64,000 bases of DNA, taken from NCBI RefSeq assembly GCF_004348455.1, contig NZ_SMKA01000002.1, forward strand, positions 79,837 through 143,836. Direction: 5' to 3'. The stretch comes from Kribbella albertanoniae (lineage in GTDB: Bacteria > Actinomycetota > Actinomycetes > Propionibacteriales > Kribbellaceae). The position numbers were made by a program, and so were the translations under genes. Shown here in pieces: positions 43,605-53,486 of this stretch (position 1 is the first letter of the stretch; each line of letters opens with the position of its first letter). Below the pieces are notes generated by a model. It saw only the letters and a program-made list of their open reading frames with translations, did no database searches and was not told where the DNA came from.

Positions 43605-46205
43605 TTGCTTCGGCTCGACTTGGCGCCCAACTCATTGACCGGCATCGCTGGAGCGTGGAACGTGCCCTTGGACCTGAGCAAGATCAAGGCTGGTGCGAAG
43701 TCCGCGCTGATTGAGCCAAGAGACATATTTGCGAGTCTGGGCCATAGGCCGTGGCCTCGGTTGCGAGTCGAGCAGGACCAGGTCCTGAAGGGCTGGTTCG
43801 AGCGGCGCCACGAGCGCGATCTCGTGATCAAGCAGAACACAGGTGGAGGGAAGACCGTAGTCGGCCTCCTCGTGGCCCAGTCCAGCCTGAGCGAGGGAGT
43901 AGGTCCTGCGGCCTACGTAGTCCCAGATACCTACCTAGTGGACCAGGTTGTGGACGAGGCGAACGCGCTCGGGATCCCGGTCACGACAGATCCTCGGGGC
44001 GCGGACTTCATCTCGGGCCTCGCGATTCTTGTCTGTACCTTCGAGAAGGTCGTCAACGGCCGTAGCATCTTCGGGCTCGCGGGTGACTCTAACGCCCGAA
44101 GGATTGGAACCGTGGTCGTTGACGACGCGCACGCGGCGTTGGCGGCGGCGCGCAAACAGTTCACCGTTAATGTGCCAGCAGAACATCCGGCATATAAGAA
44201 GGCTCTGTCAATCTTCGGCGACGAGCTCATGCGGCAGAGCTACAAGAATGGCACAGCTATTCTGAGTGGCGACCGGGCTACGCCACTCCGCATCCCCTTC
44301 TGGGCTTGGTCGAAGAAGCACTCCGAAGTCACGGCTGAGATCGAGGCATCAGCCGGGAATAGTGCGCTCAAGGGGATATTCTTCTCCTGGCCACTGCTAG
44401 CGGACTATTTGGGGCTAGCAGTCGCGACGATCTCGGATCGGCTCCTGCAGTTGCGTACGCCGTGCCCTCCCATCCAAGAGATACCAGCATTCCACCTGGC
44501 TACACGACGCATCTACTTGACTGCAACGCTAGCCGACGACGGCGTCCTTGTGACCGACCTGGCAGCTGACCCCGAGTCGGTTCGCCGGCCGATCACGCCT
44601 GAGCGCGCAACGGACCTAGGCGATCGACTGATAATGGCTCCCGGTGCGCTGAACCCAAACCTTACGAGCGACAGGATCCGCCGACTGGCTTGGGAGTTCG
44701 CAATGGGCGACCGCACTGGCGACGGAGAGCGAGACGCAGAGCCCGTGAACGTTGTGGTCCTGGTGCCGAGCGACAGGGCATCAGAGCTCTGGAGTCCGTA
44801 TGCGGCAGAGACACTCCACGTCGGTGATATGAAGGCCGTCGTCGATCGAATGGCCGCCGGTGAACACCTAGGCATCGTGGTCCTTGTCAACAAGTATGAC
44901 GGAGTCGACCTGCCACATGACGCCTGCCGGCTGTTGGTCGTCGATGGTGTTCCAACACCGCTCGATCCAGGCGAGCAGCGCGAGGCAGGAGCGTTGATCG
45001 GAAGTGACACCTATCGGATCCGCAAGGTCCAACGACTTGAGCAAGGTATGGGGCGCGGCATCCGCGACGCAGAGGACCACTGCGCTGTGCTGCTCCTTGG
45101 CAGCGACCTTGCTCTGTCGCTAGTCGACAGGGAGGACCTAAGGCTCTTTTCTCCCGCGACCCGTGCACAGATTGATCTCAGCAAAGAGGTTGCCGCACAG
45201 ATCGCTGGCGAAGGCCTCGATTCGGTTCGGGAGGTGTTATCGCTGTTCCTGGGGCGTGACGAAGACTGGAGAGTCGCGAGCAGCAGGGCGACCGCCGGAG
45301 TGGAGTATGACCCGGACGGACATGTCTCAGCGGTATCTGAAGCGCGCCGAAAGGCCTGGGACCTCGCAGCGGCGGGCGATCCCGCCGCTGCGGCAACAAC
45401 TCTGCGCAATGCGCTTGATCAAGTCGACTCAGCGGAGCGGGGATGGCGACTGGAGGAAGTGGCCGCCTATCAGCACGAGGTTTCGCCTGAAGACGCGCAG
45501 AAGACAATCAAGGCGGCAAAGCAGGCGAACACGAGCGTGCTTATGCCTGCTCTGCCTCTCGCGCCAAGGCCGGTACGGGGGCATCAGCAGCAGGCGGTCG
45601 CGTGTGTAGATTACCTCAGCGAACACTTCGACAACGGCACGCAGCTGCGCCTGGGTGTTCAGTCGATGCTTGACGATTTGGCGTTCTCGCCAGAGGACGA
45701 TCGGGTTGACGCGGCGGAGGCGGCAGTAAAGCGCCTTGGGCAACTACTCGGGTTCGACGCCACGCGGCCGGAGAAGGAGCAGGGGAAAGGACCAGATGGC
45801 TGCTGGGGTCTCACCCCACATCGGTCCGCGGTGATCGAGCTCAAGACTGGCACTTCGCGTGACGACAGCGACATCATCAAGTCCGAGACCGATCAGCTGT
45901 CCGGTGCGGTCAGTTGGAACTCGGCAGCCAACCCGGACACAACAGAGTGCGTGCCTGTTCTACTCGCAAGATCTGCACGGCTTCATAAGCTGGCGAGCGC
46001 ACCCGTAGGTAGCAGAGTTGTCACGCCGGACGACCTCGCTACGTTGAAAGCAGATGTTCAGGCGTTCGCCGACGAAATCGCTTGCGACAGAGGTTGGGAG
46101 CGGTCCAGTGCGGTATCCGCGGCCCTGGCGAGCCACTGCCTGACAGCAGATCAAGTGATTCAACAGCACAGCCGCAAAGTTGAGGCCGCGAAGACCGCAA
46201 AGTAG
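43605..46205 (+). CDS. SF2 helicase fused to PD-(D/E)XK nuclease
   Basis: An 866-residue protein. The N-terminal half is an XPD/DinG-like helicase: Walker A VIKQNTGGGKTVVGLLVAQ near residue 77, DEAH-like VVVDDAHAALAAA, ATP-coupling motif IYLTATLADDG, then VLVNKYDGVDLPHDACRLLVVDG and the arginine-finger motif EQGMGRGIRDAEDHC. A C-terminal domain from about residue 690 carries GPDGCWGLTPHRSAVIELKTG, the D and ExK of a PD-(D/E)XK nuclease. The start is TTG 43605, four bases after GGAGGAG. Helicase-nuclease fusions of this type occur in phage-defence loci; the role is inferred. Confidence 0.8.
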   Translation: MLRLDLAPNSLTGIAGAWNVPLDLSKIKAGAKSALIEPRDIFASLGHRPWPRLRVEQDQVLKGWFERRHERDLVIKQNTGGGKTVVGLLVAQSSLSEGVGPAAYVVPDTYLVDQVVDEANALGIPVTTDPRGADFISGLAILVCTFEKVVNGRSIFGLAGDSNARRIGTVVVDDAHAALAAARKQFTVNVPAEHPAYKKALSIFGDELMRQSYKNGTAILSGDRATPLRIPFWAWSKKHSEVTAEIEASAGNSALKGIFFSWPLLADYLGLAVATISDRLLQLRTPCPPIQEIPAFHLATRRIYLTATLADDGVLVTDLAADPESVRRPITPERATDLGDRLIMAPGALNPNLTSDRIRRLAWEFAMGDRTGDGERDAEPVNVVVLVPSDRASELWSPYAAETLHVGDMKAVVDRMAAGEHLGIVVLVNKYDGVDLPHDACRLLVVDGVPTPLDPGEQREAGALIGSDTYRIRKVQRLEQGMGRGIRDAEDHCAVLLLGSDLALSLVDREDLRLFSPATRAQIDLSKEVAAQIAGEGLDSVREVLSLFLGRDEDWRVASSRATAGVEYDPDGHVSAVSEARRKAWDLAAAGDPAAAATTLRNALDQVDSAERGWRLEEVAAYQHEVSPEDAQKTIKAAKQANTSVLMPALPLAPRPVRGHQQQAVACVDYLSEHFDNGTQLRLGVQSMLDDLAFSPEDDRVDAAEAAVKRLGQLLGFDATRPEKEQGKGPDGCWGLTPHRSAVIELKTGTSRDDSDIIKSETDQLSGAVSWNSAANPDTTECVPVLLARSARLHKLASAPVGSRVVTPDDLATLKADVQAFADEIACDRGWERSSAVSAALASHCLTADQVIQQHSRKVEAAKTAK

Positions 46206-46307
46206 CTCAGACCTCTGTGCATGACGCTCGTCGCGCCGGAACGTCGGCACCTTGATCCGATGAGACGTTTGCGATGTCCGTCGCTGGATGGACTGACGAG
46301 GCTGGTG

Positions 46308-49300
46308 TCACGCGCCACCTTCCGCTGCTTGTCGAGCCTCAACCTGCTCGCTCGCCGCGTCACGCAGTCGGTGCAAGTGGAGCGCTGTTAGTGCGTCCAA
46401 GAGTTTCGCTGCGTCTTGAGCGAGTGGTTCGCCAGTTACAGGACTGAGAATCACCTCGGAGAGGTAGGCAGACGCCGTTCCATGCTCTTCGGCTGCCACA
46501 TGATCTTGGAGGAGTGAGACTGCGACATTGACTTCGCTCAACCTGTGTGGCGGCCGCTCAACTGTCGGCGTGTCGGTCTGCTCCGACCCGCCGACATTGC
46601 CAGGGTCAGCGAATTTGCGCATCCTCCGGCGCGCGGCTTCATGAGATCGACTCACTAACTGCTCTACATCGGCCAGCGGAGAAGCGATGTTGTCCAATAC
46701 TGACAGCCCAACTGCATGGGACCAAGCCCGCGCCATTTCCGGGGGCAGGGGTAACGCACTTTGTCGATCGGTGGAGCTGAGTTGGTAACCGACTCCAAGG
46801 GATATCAACTCTGCGAGATGCGATGGTGGTGCGGATGCGGTGTTTCCTGCGGCCAAGCCACTTCTCTCGGCGACGCAGAGGACAACCAGATGCGCTCCAA
46901 CTTGATCGCGCACGGCATCAGACAGCGTCTCTAGCACGGTCAGAGTCTCATCGAGAGCGTTCGCCGGCACCATGACGACCCAGCTTTGCGGACTGAGCGC
47001 CCACGGTGCAGGGGCAGGATCCTCAGCGATGTGGCACGAGGCTGCAATGATGGGCGCGAGCAGGTCCCGCAACATGGATGCCGTTTCGCCTCGCACCGCG
47101 CTCACAACCTCCGCCCAGATCTCGATCGCGGACTTGAGGGGATCTGCACCGCTGATGCGGCTCGCCAACGCAGGCCGGCGATGGAGAGCTACCGCTAGGT
47201 CGGCACTCCTCCGCATCGCCTGGCTGAGGTTATCTGGAAGAACAGAGCCTTGGCCCTGCACGAGCGTCCGGCCACCGCGTCGGAGCCGATCAACCTGGTC
47301 CGCCGCTTCCCGCAAGGTGATCGCGATGGCCAGATGACGCGTGGCTTTGGCGGGGTCCTGCGGGCAAGCATGGTCTAACGCGTCGAGAACTGTATGGAGC
47401 AGGCGCGTCGTCTCGTCCTGAGTTCGGTCGATATTGTCACTGAGCGCCTGTGCCGAGGTCGGCCCGGAGCCTGTGGGAATCGGCGGCGGGTGCAGCGCGC
47501 CGAGTCGGGAGCGGACGTCGTCGATGCGGGCTCGCCAGCTAACTCGCCGGGCGGCATTATCATGTGGTTTCAGCCTGAGCGGAAGGTCGCTGGCCGCAGC
47601 TGCAAGGTCGGCAGCCACTGCGATCTGGACGTTAATTACCTCAGTCCAGGTCTGTGAAGAGATCGCGCGGCGTACAGCTGCCTGGTATCCCACAGACTGT
47701 CGCACTGATACGCGGCCCGGAAATGTCTTGCGGAGCATATCTTTATGCCCGGGTTCGAATCCCCGCATTTGATAACGAGATCCTGATGCAGTGACAGTGA
47801 CAATCTCGAACCGATTCAGCTCGGAGCATGCGTCCTTGAGTCGCTCGAGGCACGCGACTGTGGATCGGTTGAGAGCCTCGACATCGGTGGCGCGTGGTAT
47901 GTCCCACGGCAGAAGGGGCAGCGGAGGTACGCCCGCGTCGAGGGGCAGCAGTCGTGTCAGCTTTACCGAGTAAGTGGTCTCGTCGATGACAGCGTCGAGG
48001 ATAGACGGATCCGCCGTACAAAGAAGGGCGACCCGATCCTGTAACGAGCCTAGGATCTCGATGCGCTCGGCTGGTGTCAGTTGGCCTTCGCACGCTGCAC
48101 ACAGTCGCGACCAGATCGTCGCAGTCCAGACGTTGTGCGGCGTGGGGATGCGCATGAACAGGGAACGCAGAAAGTCGATCGGCATCTTGAGATGTGGCAA
48201 GCCAGCCTCGACGAACCGCAGAATCTCAAGTGGCTCTGTTTCTCCGAGGATGCTTTGTGGTCGCTCGGTTGCGCTCCCTGAGCACGCGCTCCGCAATGTG
48301 GTCTCGTAGTCGGACCGTAAAGGGAGATTGTCGGCAATCTTCTTGACCTGACCAACCATGTTATCGAATAGCTCGGAGCCGGTGCCTTCGAAGCCTAGTC
48401 CTTGGTTCAGTCGCGGATAAACAAATGTTGCGAGTGTTTCTAACGGAAGTCCGCGGGGCCGCGCCTGCTCAAGTACTGGCAGTGTCGCTTTTGCGTAAAG
48501 GGCATTGTCTGCACGCTCGGCACCCTCAAGGAACGACGCCAGATCCGCAGGGCTGACACCCCTCGTGCTGAAAGAATTCCTGAGTGCCAAAACGACCTCA
48601 TCGACACATTCGGGATGGCGCTCGGCAACCCGACGTAGCATCCACCCTGCATTTGCCGGTTCGATCAGCGCCGCGACGCGTGCGAGTGTGCTGCCGAGGC
48701 GCGGTGGTGGGTTTTCGTGAAGCAACTCGGTGATCGCCGCGGACCGGAGCTCGTGGAGCCCCCGCCAGGCGGCGCCGTCGCTGACTGCGATGTGCTCATC
48801 GCGAAGTACACCGAGCGCATCCCCAACTTGAGCGACCGCAGAGATGGGGCCCAGCTCACCAACCAGCACCCTGCCAAGGACGTCCGCGCTCAACGTTAGG
48901 CCGAGGGTATGCGCAGTGGTCACCAGTCTCGCTGCTTCACGCTGGATCTCTCGCCCCGGACCCTGGAGGGCGGCGACCTGAGCGGCAAGGACCTGCCGTA
49001 ACCGCTGTCCGGTAGTCAGTAGCGCCAGATACTCCATCAATAGGCTGTCGGATCGCTGGAATGCCTCCTCGGTATTCATGCGTAACGGGATGCCTTGCCC
49101 TCGGAGCCGGGCGCTGAGCGCCCGGGCGAGCGGCAGATCGAGACGCGGTTCAACGACACGGGTGGCACCGACAAGTAGCGCGGGTGAGAAATCCTCGGCG
49201 CGTGCGGCACTGAGTAGCAATACAAAGGGGATCTCGCGGAGCAGAGCCGCGGCAAGAGGCCAGCCTGAGGACCGCGGCCGGCCTAGATCATCGGCTACCA

Positions 49301-50474
49301 ACATCACTGGCGATGCCTCACTGGGGCGCAGCAGACGGATATATCGGGCGAGTATCCGCGCGTCGTCCTCGTCCTGGACCCGACTGACTCGCAGAACCCG
49401 AGCGGCAGGAACGAGATCTCGAGCAGCGCGCCAGAGCAAGACAGACTTGCCTGCACCTGACGGCCCTACCAGAAGGACGCTTCCTTCCTCCTCGAAGCCC
49501 GCGTTGCAGGCAAGCAGTTCGTCAGGGCGAAGGACATCTAAGTCGGCTGCTACATGACCGGGATGCCCGTCAACACCTAGGTAGAAGCTCTGAGCCGCAA
49601 TCTCGTCAGGCATGAGAAAACTGACCGGCGCGCAGACCCCGGAGGCCACGGCCTGATCTAGGGCAGTGATATCGACGGTTTCGTGAACCTCGGCGACGAT
49701 CGCATCGATATCGCTGGTCCGGACCCGAGCCGCGGTCTGGCTGCTACTGCGTCGTTGATCGGCTGCCACATGTGCCAACACATCTGTGAGCTTGCTGACC
49801 ACTATGCCTGAGACAGATGGATGGAGGCTCAGTGCATCTGCCAACATGACCTCGCTGGCTTGGCGGACTCGATAGGGCAGTCGGATGACGCGGGCTCGCG
49901 CGAGGACGTCCTCGGCGACATCCGCGGCGTAGCCTCTCTTCGTTAGGCCACCCAGGACTCTGCGGATTCCCTCCCCGGACTGGCCGCCGAGGCAAGAATC
50001 CCAGCCGGTAAAAGAAAGATCGGACCCGAGCGAGCCGTCGGTGACCACGATGATTTCGCTGCCCCTGGCGCTTGCCTCTGCATGGGCCAAGGCGTCGGCC
50101 AACCTGGCTGGACCCATCTCGCCTCGGCCACCGTCGAGCTCCTTCATTTGGACGAAGGCGCGCTTGCCGTCGGCAGTGCTGCAGTCGGCGTCCTCATAGC
50201 CTTCCGGGATCAGGTCGACGAATGACAGGTGTTCACTGCGCGACGCAACCAGCAGGTATGCACAAACGTTAATCTGCCAAGTCACACCGGCAACATTGCG
50301 CGCGCCTTGCCGAAGATTGGCCCAGAGATCCTCCGGCGTCATCTCTCGACGTAGCTGCACTGTGGACTTTTGGCCAGCTTCGCCCATCCTGGAGCTACCT
50401 GATGCAGATGCGGCCCCGGTCGCTTTCGTACGTCGGCGTGCCGACGGCGGCGAACCTTGCTTCCCATCGGCCAT
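46308..50474 (-). CDS. Giant nuclease-STAND-type NTPase
   Basis: A 1388-residue protein. An N-terminal restriction-nuclease-like region has ARNVAGVTWQINVCAYLLVASR and VDLIPEGYEDADCSTADGKRAFVQMKELDGG, with D and QxK in PD-(D/E)XK spacing. An NTPase follows: Walker A VLLVGPSGAGKSVLLWRAA near residue 345 and Walker B MLVADDLGRP. Then about 900 mostly helical residues without an obvious repeat. This is the effector-NTPase-sensor order of STAND defence proteins (Avs or nSTAND). ATG 50474 is chosen; an in-frame start at 50552 or earlier is possible and no clear ribosome site distinguishes them. It is convergent with the helicase gene and 102 bp away from it. Confidence 0.68.
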   Translation of the reverse strand: MADGKQGSPPSARRRTKATGAASASGSSRMGEAGQKSTVQLRREMTPEDLWANLRQGARNVAGVTWQINVCAYLLVASRSEHLSFVDLIPEGYEDADCSTADGKRAFVQMKELDGGRGEMGPARLADALAHAEASARGSEIIVVTDGSLGSDLSFTGWDSCLGGQSGEGIRRVLGGLTKRGYAADVAEDVLARARVIRLPYRVRQASEVMLADALSLHPSVSGIVVSKLTDVLAHVAADQRRSSSQTAARVRTSDIDAIVAEVHETVDITALDQAVASGVCAPVSFLMPDEIAAQSFYLGVDGHPGHVAADLDVLRPDELLACNAGFEEEGSVLLVGPSGAGKSVLLWRAARDLVPAARVLRVSRVQDEDDARILARYIRLLRPSEASPVMLVADDLGRPRSSGWPLAAALLREIPFVLLLSAARAEDFSPALLVGATRVVEPRLDLPLARALSARLRGQGIPLRMNTEEAFQRSDSLLMEYLALLTTGQRLRQVLAAQVAALQGPGREIQREAARLVTTAHTLGLTLSADVLGRVLVGELGPISAVAQVGDALGVLRDEHIAVSDGAAWRGLHELRSAAITELLHENPPPRLGSTLARVAALIEPANAGWMLRRVAERHPECVDEVVLALRNSFSTRGVSPADLASFLEGAERADNALYAKATLPVLEQARPRGLPLETLATFVYPRLNQGLGFEGTGSELFDNMVGQVKKIADNLPLRSDYETTLRSACSGSATERPQSILGETEPLEILRFVEAGLPHLKMPIDFLRSLFMRIPTPHNVWTATIWSRLCAACEGQLTPAERIEILGSLQDRVALLCTADPSILDAVIDETTYSVKLTRLLPLDAGVPPLPLLPWDIPRATDVEALNRSTVACLERLKDACSELNRFEIVTVTASGSRYQMRGFEPGHKDMLRKTFPGRVSVRQSVGYQAAVRRAISSQTWTEVINVQIAVAADLAAAASDLPLRLKPHDNAARRVSWRARIDDVRSRLGALHPPPIPTGSGPTSAQALSDNIDRTQDETTRLLHTVLDALDHACPQDPAKATRHLAIAITLREAADQVDRLRRGGRTLVQGQGSVLPDNLSQAMRRSADLAVALHRRPALASRISGADPLKSAIEIWAEVVSAVRGETASMLRDLLAPIIAASCHIAEDPAPAPWALSPQSWVVMVPANALDETLTVLETLSDAVRDQVGAHLVVLCVAERSGLAAGNTASAPPSHLAELISLGVGYQLSSTDRQSALPLPPEMARAWSHAVGLSVLDNIASPLADVEQLVSRSHEAARRRMRKFADPGNVGGSEQTDTPTVERPPHRLSEVNVAVSLLQDHVAAEEHGTASAYLSEVILSPVTGEPLAQDAAKLLDALTALHLHRLRDAASEQVEARQAAEGGA

Positions 50475-50867
50475 GCCAGCATTGTCGCTGCTCGTTGTCC
50501 TAAGCGCAGCCCCCAGTGAAAGGGACCGTCCTGCGGGCAGAAGAGTTCGCATGTTCTGGTTGATAGCACGGCTGATGTTCCGCTCGTCTTCACGAAGTAC
50601 CGCACGATTCAGCGTCAGGTCACACGTCGAATCGGACCACGTCCGGCTGAAACCGCACAACCATCTGAAGCGATGTCCCAGCACCGAAGTGGCGGCGATG
50701 AGCGCGCTGAGCCGCCGACCACGCGGACGTCGTGAATCTCCGCCCCTTGGGCATCGGGTGGACCGTACCCGAAGTTCAGAACGCGCGGTCCTGAGGTGTC
50801 TTGCGTTAAGCCTTCTCGTCGCGTAGAGGCTGGCGATCGTTCGTCTCTGCGGTACGGGTTGACACCG
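50475..50867. other. Intergenic region upstream of the giant NTPase
   Basis: About 390 bases between the NTPase start and the end of the membrane-protein gene. No gene is visible; an in-frame extension of the NTPase would use the first 200 bases. Confidence 0.4.
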
Positions 50868-51857
50868 TCAGTGACGGAACAACCCGGTGAAGAAGGCGGG
50901 GCTGGCTAGGTTCAGCAGGTAGCCGATGAAGAGGCTCACTGCTGCGACGGCGATGTTGATCCAGCGTTCGCGGCGGGTTGAGTGGCGCTGTTGTCGCTCT
51001 TGGTGGGCGAGGAGTGCATTCAGCTGACCTGATTCGATTTCGACGATCCGGCGAGCCTCGGTCGATTCGCTCAGGAGATCGGCGATGAGGCGCTTCTCCG
51101 CGTCGATGGTTTCTTGTAGTTCATCCGCCATGAGCGTTGCCTCTTGCATCGCGTCCTCGAGCGCCTGGGCGTGGTCACGCAGCCTGTGAGCCCGCCGGAG
51201 TGCTGGTGGTGTAGCGGATTGAAGCTGGCTCAGTCGGTCGCTCCGGCCAAGAAAGTAGGCCCAGATCAGCAACGGCAGACCCAGCACGACAAGTGGAGCA
51301 GTGAGGACTAGGTCGCTGAGTGGGGGACCATCGCTCCAAAGCCGCACGGTGTTGTACACAACGAGAGAGACGGCTGTCCATGTAATCGGGAAGGCGAGCA
51401 GACCGATGATGGCATGTACGACTCCGGATGCGCGCGCGTAGCTTGGCCACTCGGACCGGGCCGGCCGGGGGAAGATCGGTTCTGCCAACGCATCCGCGGC
51501 AGCCCTGATACGTCGACGTCCCAACACCACGGCTGCGATGGCCACCGGAAGAGCGAGTCTGCCGGTCGGCACCCCGCTCGCCTCGTCCCATACGACCTTG
51601 TGATCGGAGATGGCTGACACGATCGCCTCGATGATGGCTACGACGATCAGCGTCGAGAACCACGCAACAAGAAAAGCGAGCGGCCACGCTGCAAGTCGGC
51701 GATAAGCGGCTGCCACTCGGCCGCTTCGAGTCGAAGCGCGGACGATAGCAATCACTTTGTCGACCGAGATTTCTGCCAAGCGGAGCCTCCACAGATAGTG
51801 GGATGGACTAGTCACGAAGAGATCTGACGTAACCACGTTAGGTGAGGTTCCATTCAT
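50868..51857 (-). CDS. Membrane protein with internal coiled coil
   Basis: A 329-residue protein. Hydrophobic segments: PLAFLVAWFSTLIVVAIIEAIVSAI, LALPVAIAAVVLG, VVHAIIGLLAFPITWTAVSLVVYN, APLVVLGLPLLIWAYFLG and, near the C terminus, INIAVAAVSLFIGYLLNLASPAFF. A charged helical stretch of about 80 residues (HAQALEDAMQEATLMADELQETIDAEKRLIADLLSE) between the fourth and fifth segments is probably a coiled coil. I do not recognise a family. ATG 51857 is chosen, although the frame extends upstream. It sits beside the giant NTPase, and the two are transcribed in the same direction. Confidence 0.6.
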   Translation of the reverse strand: MNGTSPNVVTSDLFVTSPSHYLWRLRLAEISVDKVIAIVRASTRSGRVAAAYRRLAAWPLAFLVAWFSTLIVVAIIEAIVSAISDHKVVWDEASGVPTGRLALPVAIAAVVLGRRRIRAAADALAEPIFPRPARSEWPSYARASGVVHAIIGLLAFPITWTAVSLVVYNTVRLWSDGPPLSDLVLTAPLVVLGLPLLIWAYFLGRSDRLSQLQSATPPALRRAHRLRDHAQALEDAMQEATLMADELQETIDAEKRLIADLLSESTEARRIVEIESGQLNALLAHQERQQRHSTRRERWINIAVAAVSLFIGYLLNLASPAFFTGLFRH

Positions 51858-52430
51858 AAGGATGATCCCTGGGGCGTCGTCTTCGAGGCGCTGGCTGGCC
51901 CGTCTCGGGGTATATCGGCTCGCCGGGGTCCGTCGTGAAGACATGGCCGGAGTCGGATCAGGCGTCGCCGGCCTTGGCTTGGTCTGCCATCTGGGGAGGC
52001 GGGGTGTGCCTTACGCTCCCGGATCGTGTCGGGGTCGATGCTGAACGGCTCGTTCCCTCCCGCCCTTGGAGGTGCCTTCGACCCACTAGCCCTGACTATT
52101 TCGACCGAACCGCGGATTCGGGCCGTCGGCGGTGCTTGAAGCTGGCCGGTTTCGGCTGACCCGGATCCCGCGATCTTTTGCTGATTCGCCGTCGAGAGAA
52201 GTCGATCAACACAGCTCGAGCGCTGCGGAGCTATGGCGAGCGGACGGCTGCCCCATAGCCGATATGGCCAGGCTGTCGGTCGCGAAGATTTGTAGGTCGG
52301 CTAGGCCCAGCGGGACTTGAGGGGGCGCTCGCCGGACGCGATCCACGTTCGGCCTGACGAAGTTTCACCTTGCTGTCACGGGCATGGGACGAGCCCAGAG
52401 CCGACCTCGGAACGCTCAGTCCGGATGGTG
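51858..52430. other. Intergenic region before the conjugation module
   Basis: No convincing gene or RNA in about 570 bases between divergent genes. The left end of the conjugative module begins at the right side, so promoters for both directions should lie here. Confidence 0.4.
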
Positions 52431-52568
52431 ATGACACAGACCCAGCTGAGATTCTTCCCGACGAGTTTCGCGAGGACGCGAATATGGCAGGGCTACTTCG
52501 CCGACCATCCCTCCGGCAAGCGGTTGCGGGTGGTGTACCGGCCCAATCCTTGCCTTGCGATCCGTTGA
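52431..52568 (+). CDS. Small hypothetical protein
   Basis: A possible 45-residue protein (MTQTQLRFFPTSFARTRIWQGYFADHPSGKRLRVVYRPN) from ATG 52431, with good third-position GC and only 29 bp before the ArdC-like gene. It is basic. There is a weak GGATGG in front. I do not recognise it, and it may be non-coding. Confidence 0.35.
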   Translation: MTQTQLRFFPTSFARTRIWQGYFADHPSGKRLRVVYRPNPCLAIR

Positions 52569-52597
52569 GTCCTCCGACGAGGACTACGGGAGGCGTG

Positions 52598-53479
52598 ATG
52601 AGCCGGTTACGGGTGAGTAGTGACGACCTTCGGAGGGTGTTCGAGGCCGAGGTGGGTGGGCGGCTGTCGGCGGGGCAGTGGGTTCGTTGGTTGGATGCGG
52701 CGTCGGTGTTGCGGGGGCAGTCGTTCAGGAATGTGGTTCTGATCCGGCTGCAGATGCCTGAGGCAACGTGGGTCGATGGCCGGGAGCCGTGGCAGGAGAG
52801 GGGGCGCATGGTGGCTCGCGGTGAGGCGGGGATCCGGGTGCTGACTCCGATGGAGAAGGCTGCGGGTGGCCGTGGGGCGAGCAGGCGACACGACGTGGCG
52901 ACGGTCTGGGATATCTCTCAGACCGATGGTCGAGATGTCGTTCTGCCGCCGGCCGTGAGCGCGGTCGAGGTCATGTATGCGTTGGCGAAGGTTGCCGGTG
53001 AGCTTGGGTACGGGGTTCGATGGGGTGAGTCGGCTGATGGGATCGTTTCGCGGGTGGATCGGCGGCGTCGGCAGATTGTGCTGAGTCCCGGTCTGGATCC
53101 TCGTGGTGCGGCTGGGCGGATTGCGCATGAGCTCGCTCACTTGCGGATGCACAAGTTGCCGAGTGGCTCGGGATGCTGCGGTCTGGTGGAGTTGGAGGCT
53201 GATTCTGTCGCGTACGCCGTACTTGCGAGGTACGGCTGTGTAGTTGACCGGTCGACGTCCGAGCGGCTGGCTGCTGTCGCGTCGGTTGTTGGAAGCAGAC
53301 CGCCGGCTCGGCTGATCGATGCCATAGGCGGCCGTGTTGTCACGGCCGCCGGGCGGCTGGCGGGTGCCGCCGAGCGGCACATGGAGTCGAAGGCTGTACC
53401 GATGCGGGTTCGTTCGACTCGGGTTGAAACCGATGTGCAGGAGCGTTCCGCTGAGCAGGATCTTGGGCTCTCGCTGTGA
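52598..53479 (+). CDS. ArdC-like/ImmA-IrrE-type metallopeptidase protein
   Basis: A 293-residue protein. The N-terminal region (MSRLRVSSDDLRRVFEAEVGGRLSAGQWVRWLDAASVLRGQSFRNVVLI, VARGEAGIRVLTPM) resembles ArdC single-strand DNA-binding domains. The C-terminal part carries the zinc peptidase motif RIAHELAHLRMH (HExxH) near residue 176 and a later acidic ELEAD, as in ImmA/IrrE proteins. Proteins of this type open many conjugative modules and protect incoming DNA or regulate excision. ATG 52598 has GGGAGG four bases upstream. The gene runs with the rightward transfer operon. Confidence 0.72.
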   Translation: MSRLRVSSDDLRRVFEAEVGGRLSAGQWVRWLDAASVLRGQSFRNVVLIRLQMPEATWVDGREPWQERGRMVARGEAGIRVLTPMEKAAGGRGASRRHDVATVWDISQTDGRDVVLPPAVSAVEVMYALAKVAGELGYGVRWGESADGIVSRVDRRRRQIVLSPGLDPRGAAGRIAHELAHLRMHKLPSGSGCCGLVELEADSVAYAVLARYGCVVDRSTSERLAAVASVVGSRPPARLIDAIGGRVVTAAGRLAGAAERHMESKAVPMRVRSTRVETDVQERSAEQDLGLSL

Positions 53480-53486
53480 TGCCGGC

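Noticed and set aside
47745..47765. GGTTCGAATCC-like segment resembling a tRNA T arm
   Set aside because: It lies inside the giant NTPase coding frame and no acceptor or anticodon stem surrounds it.
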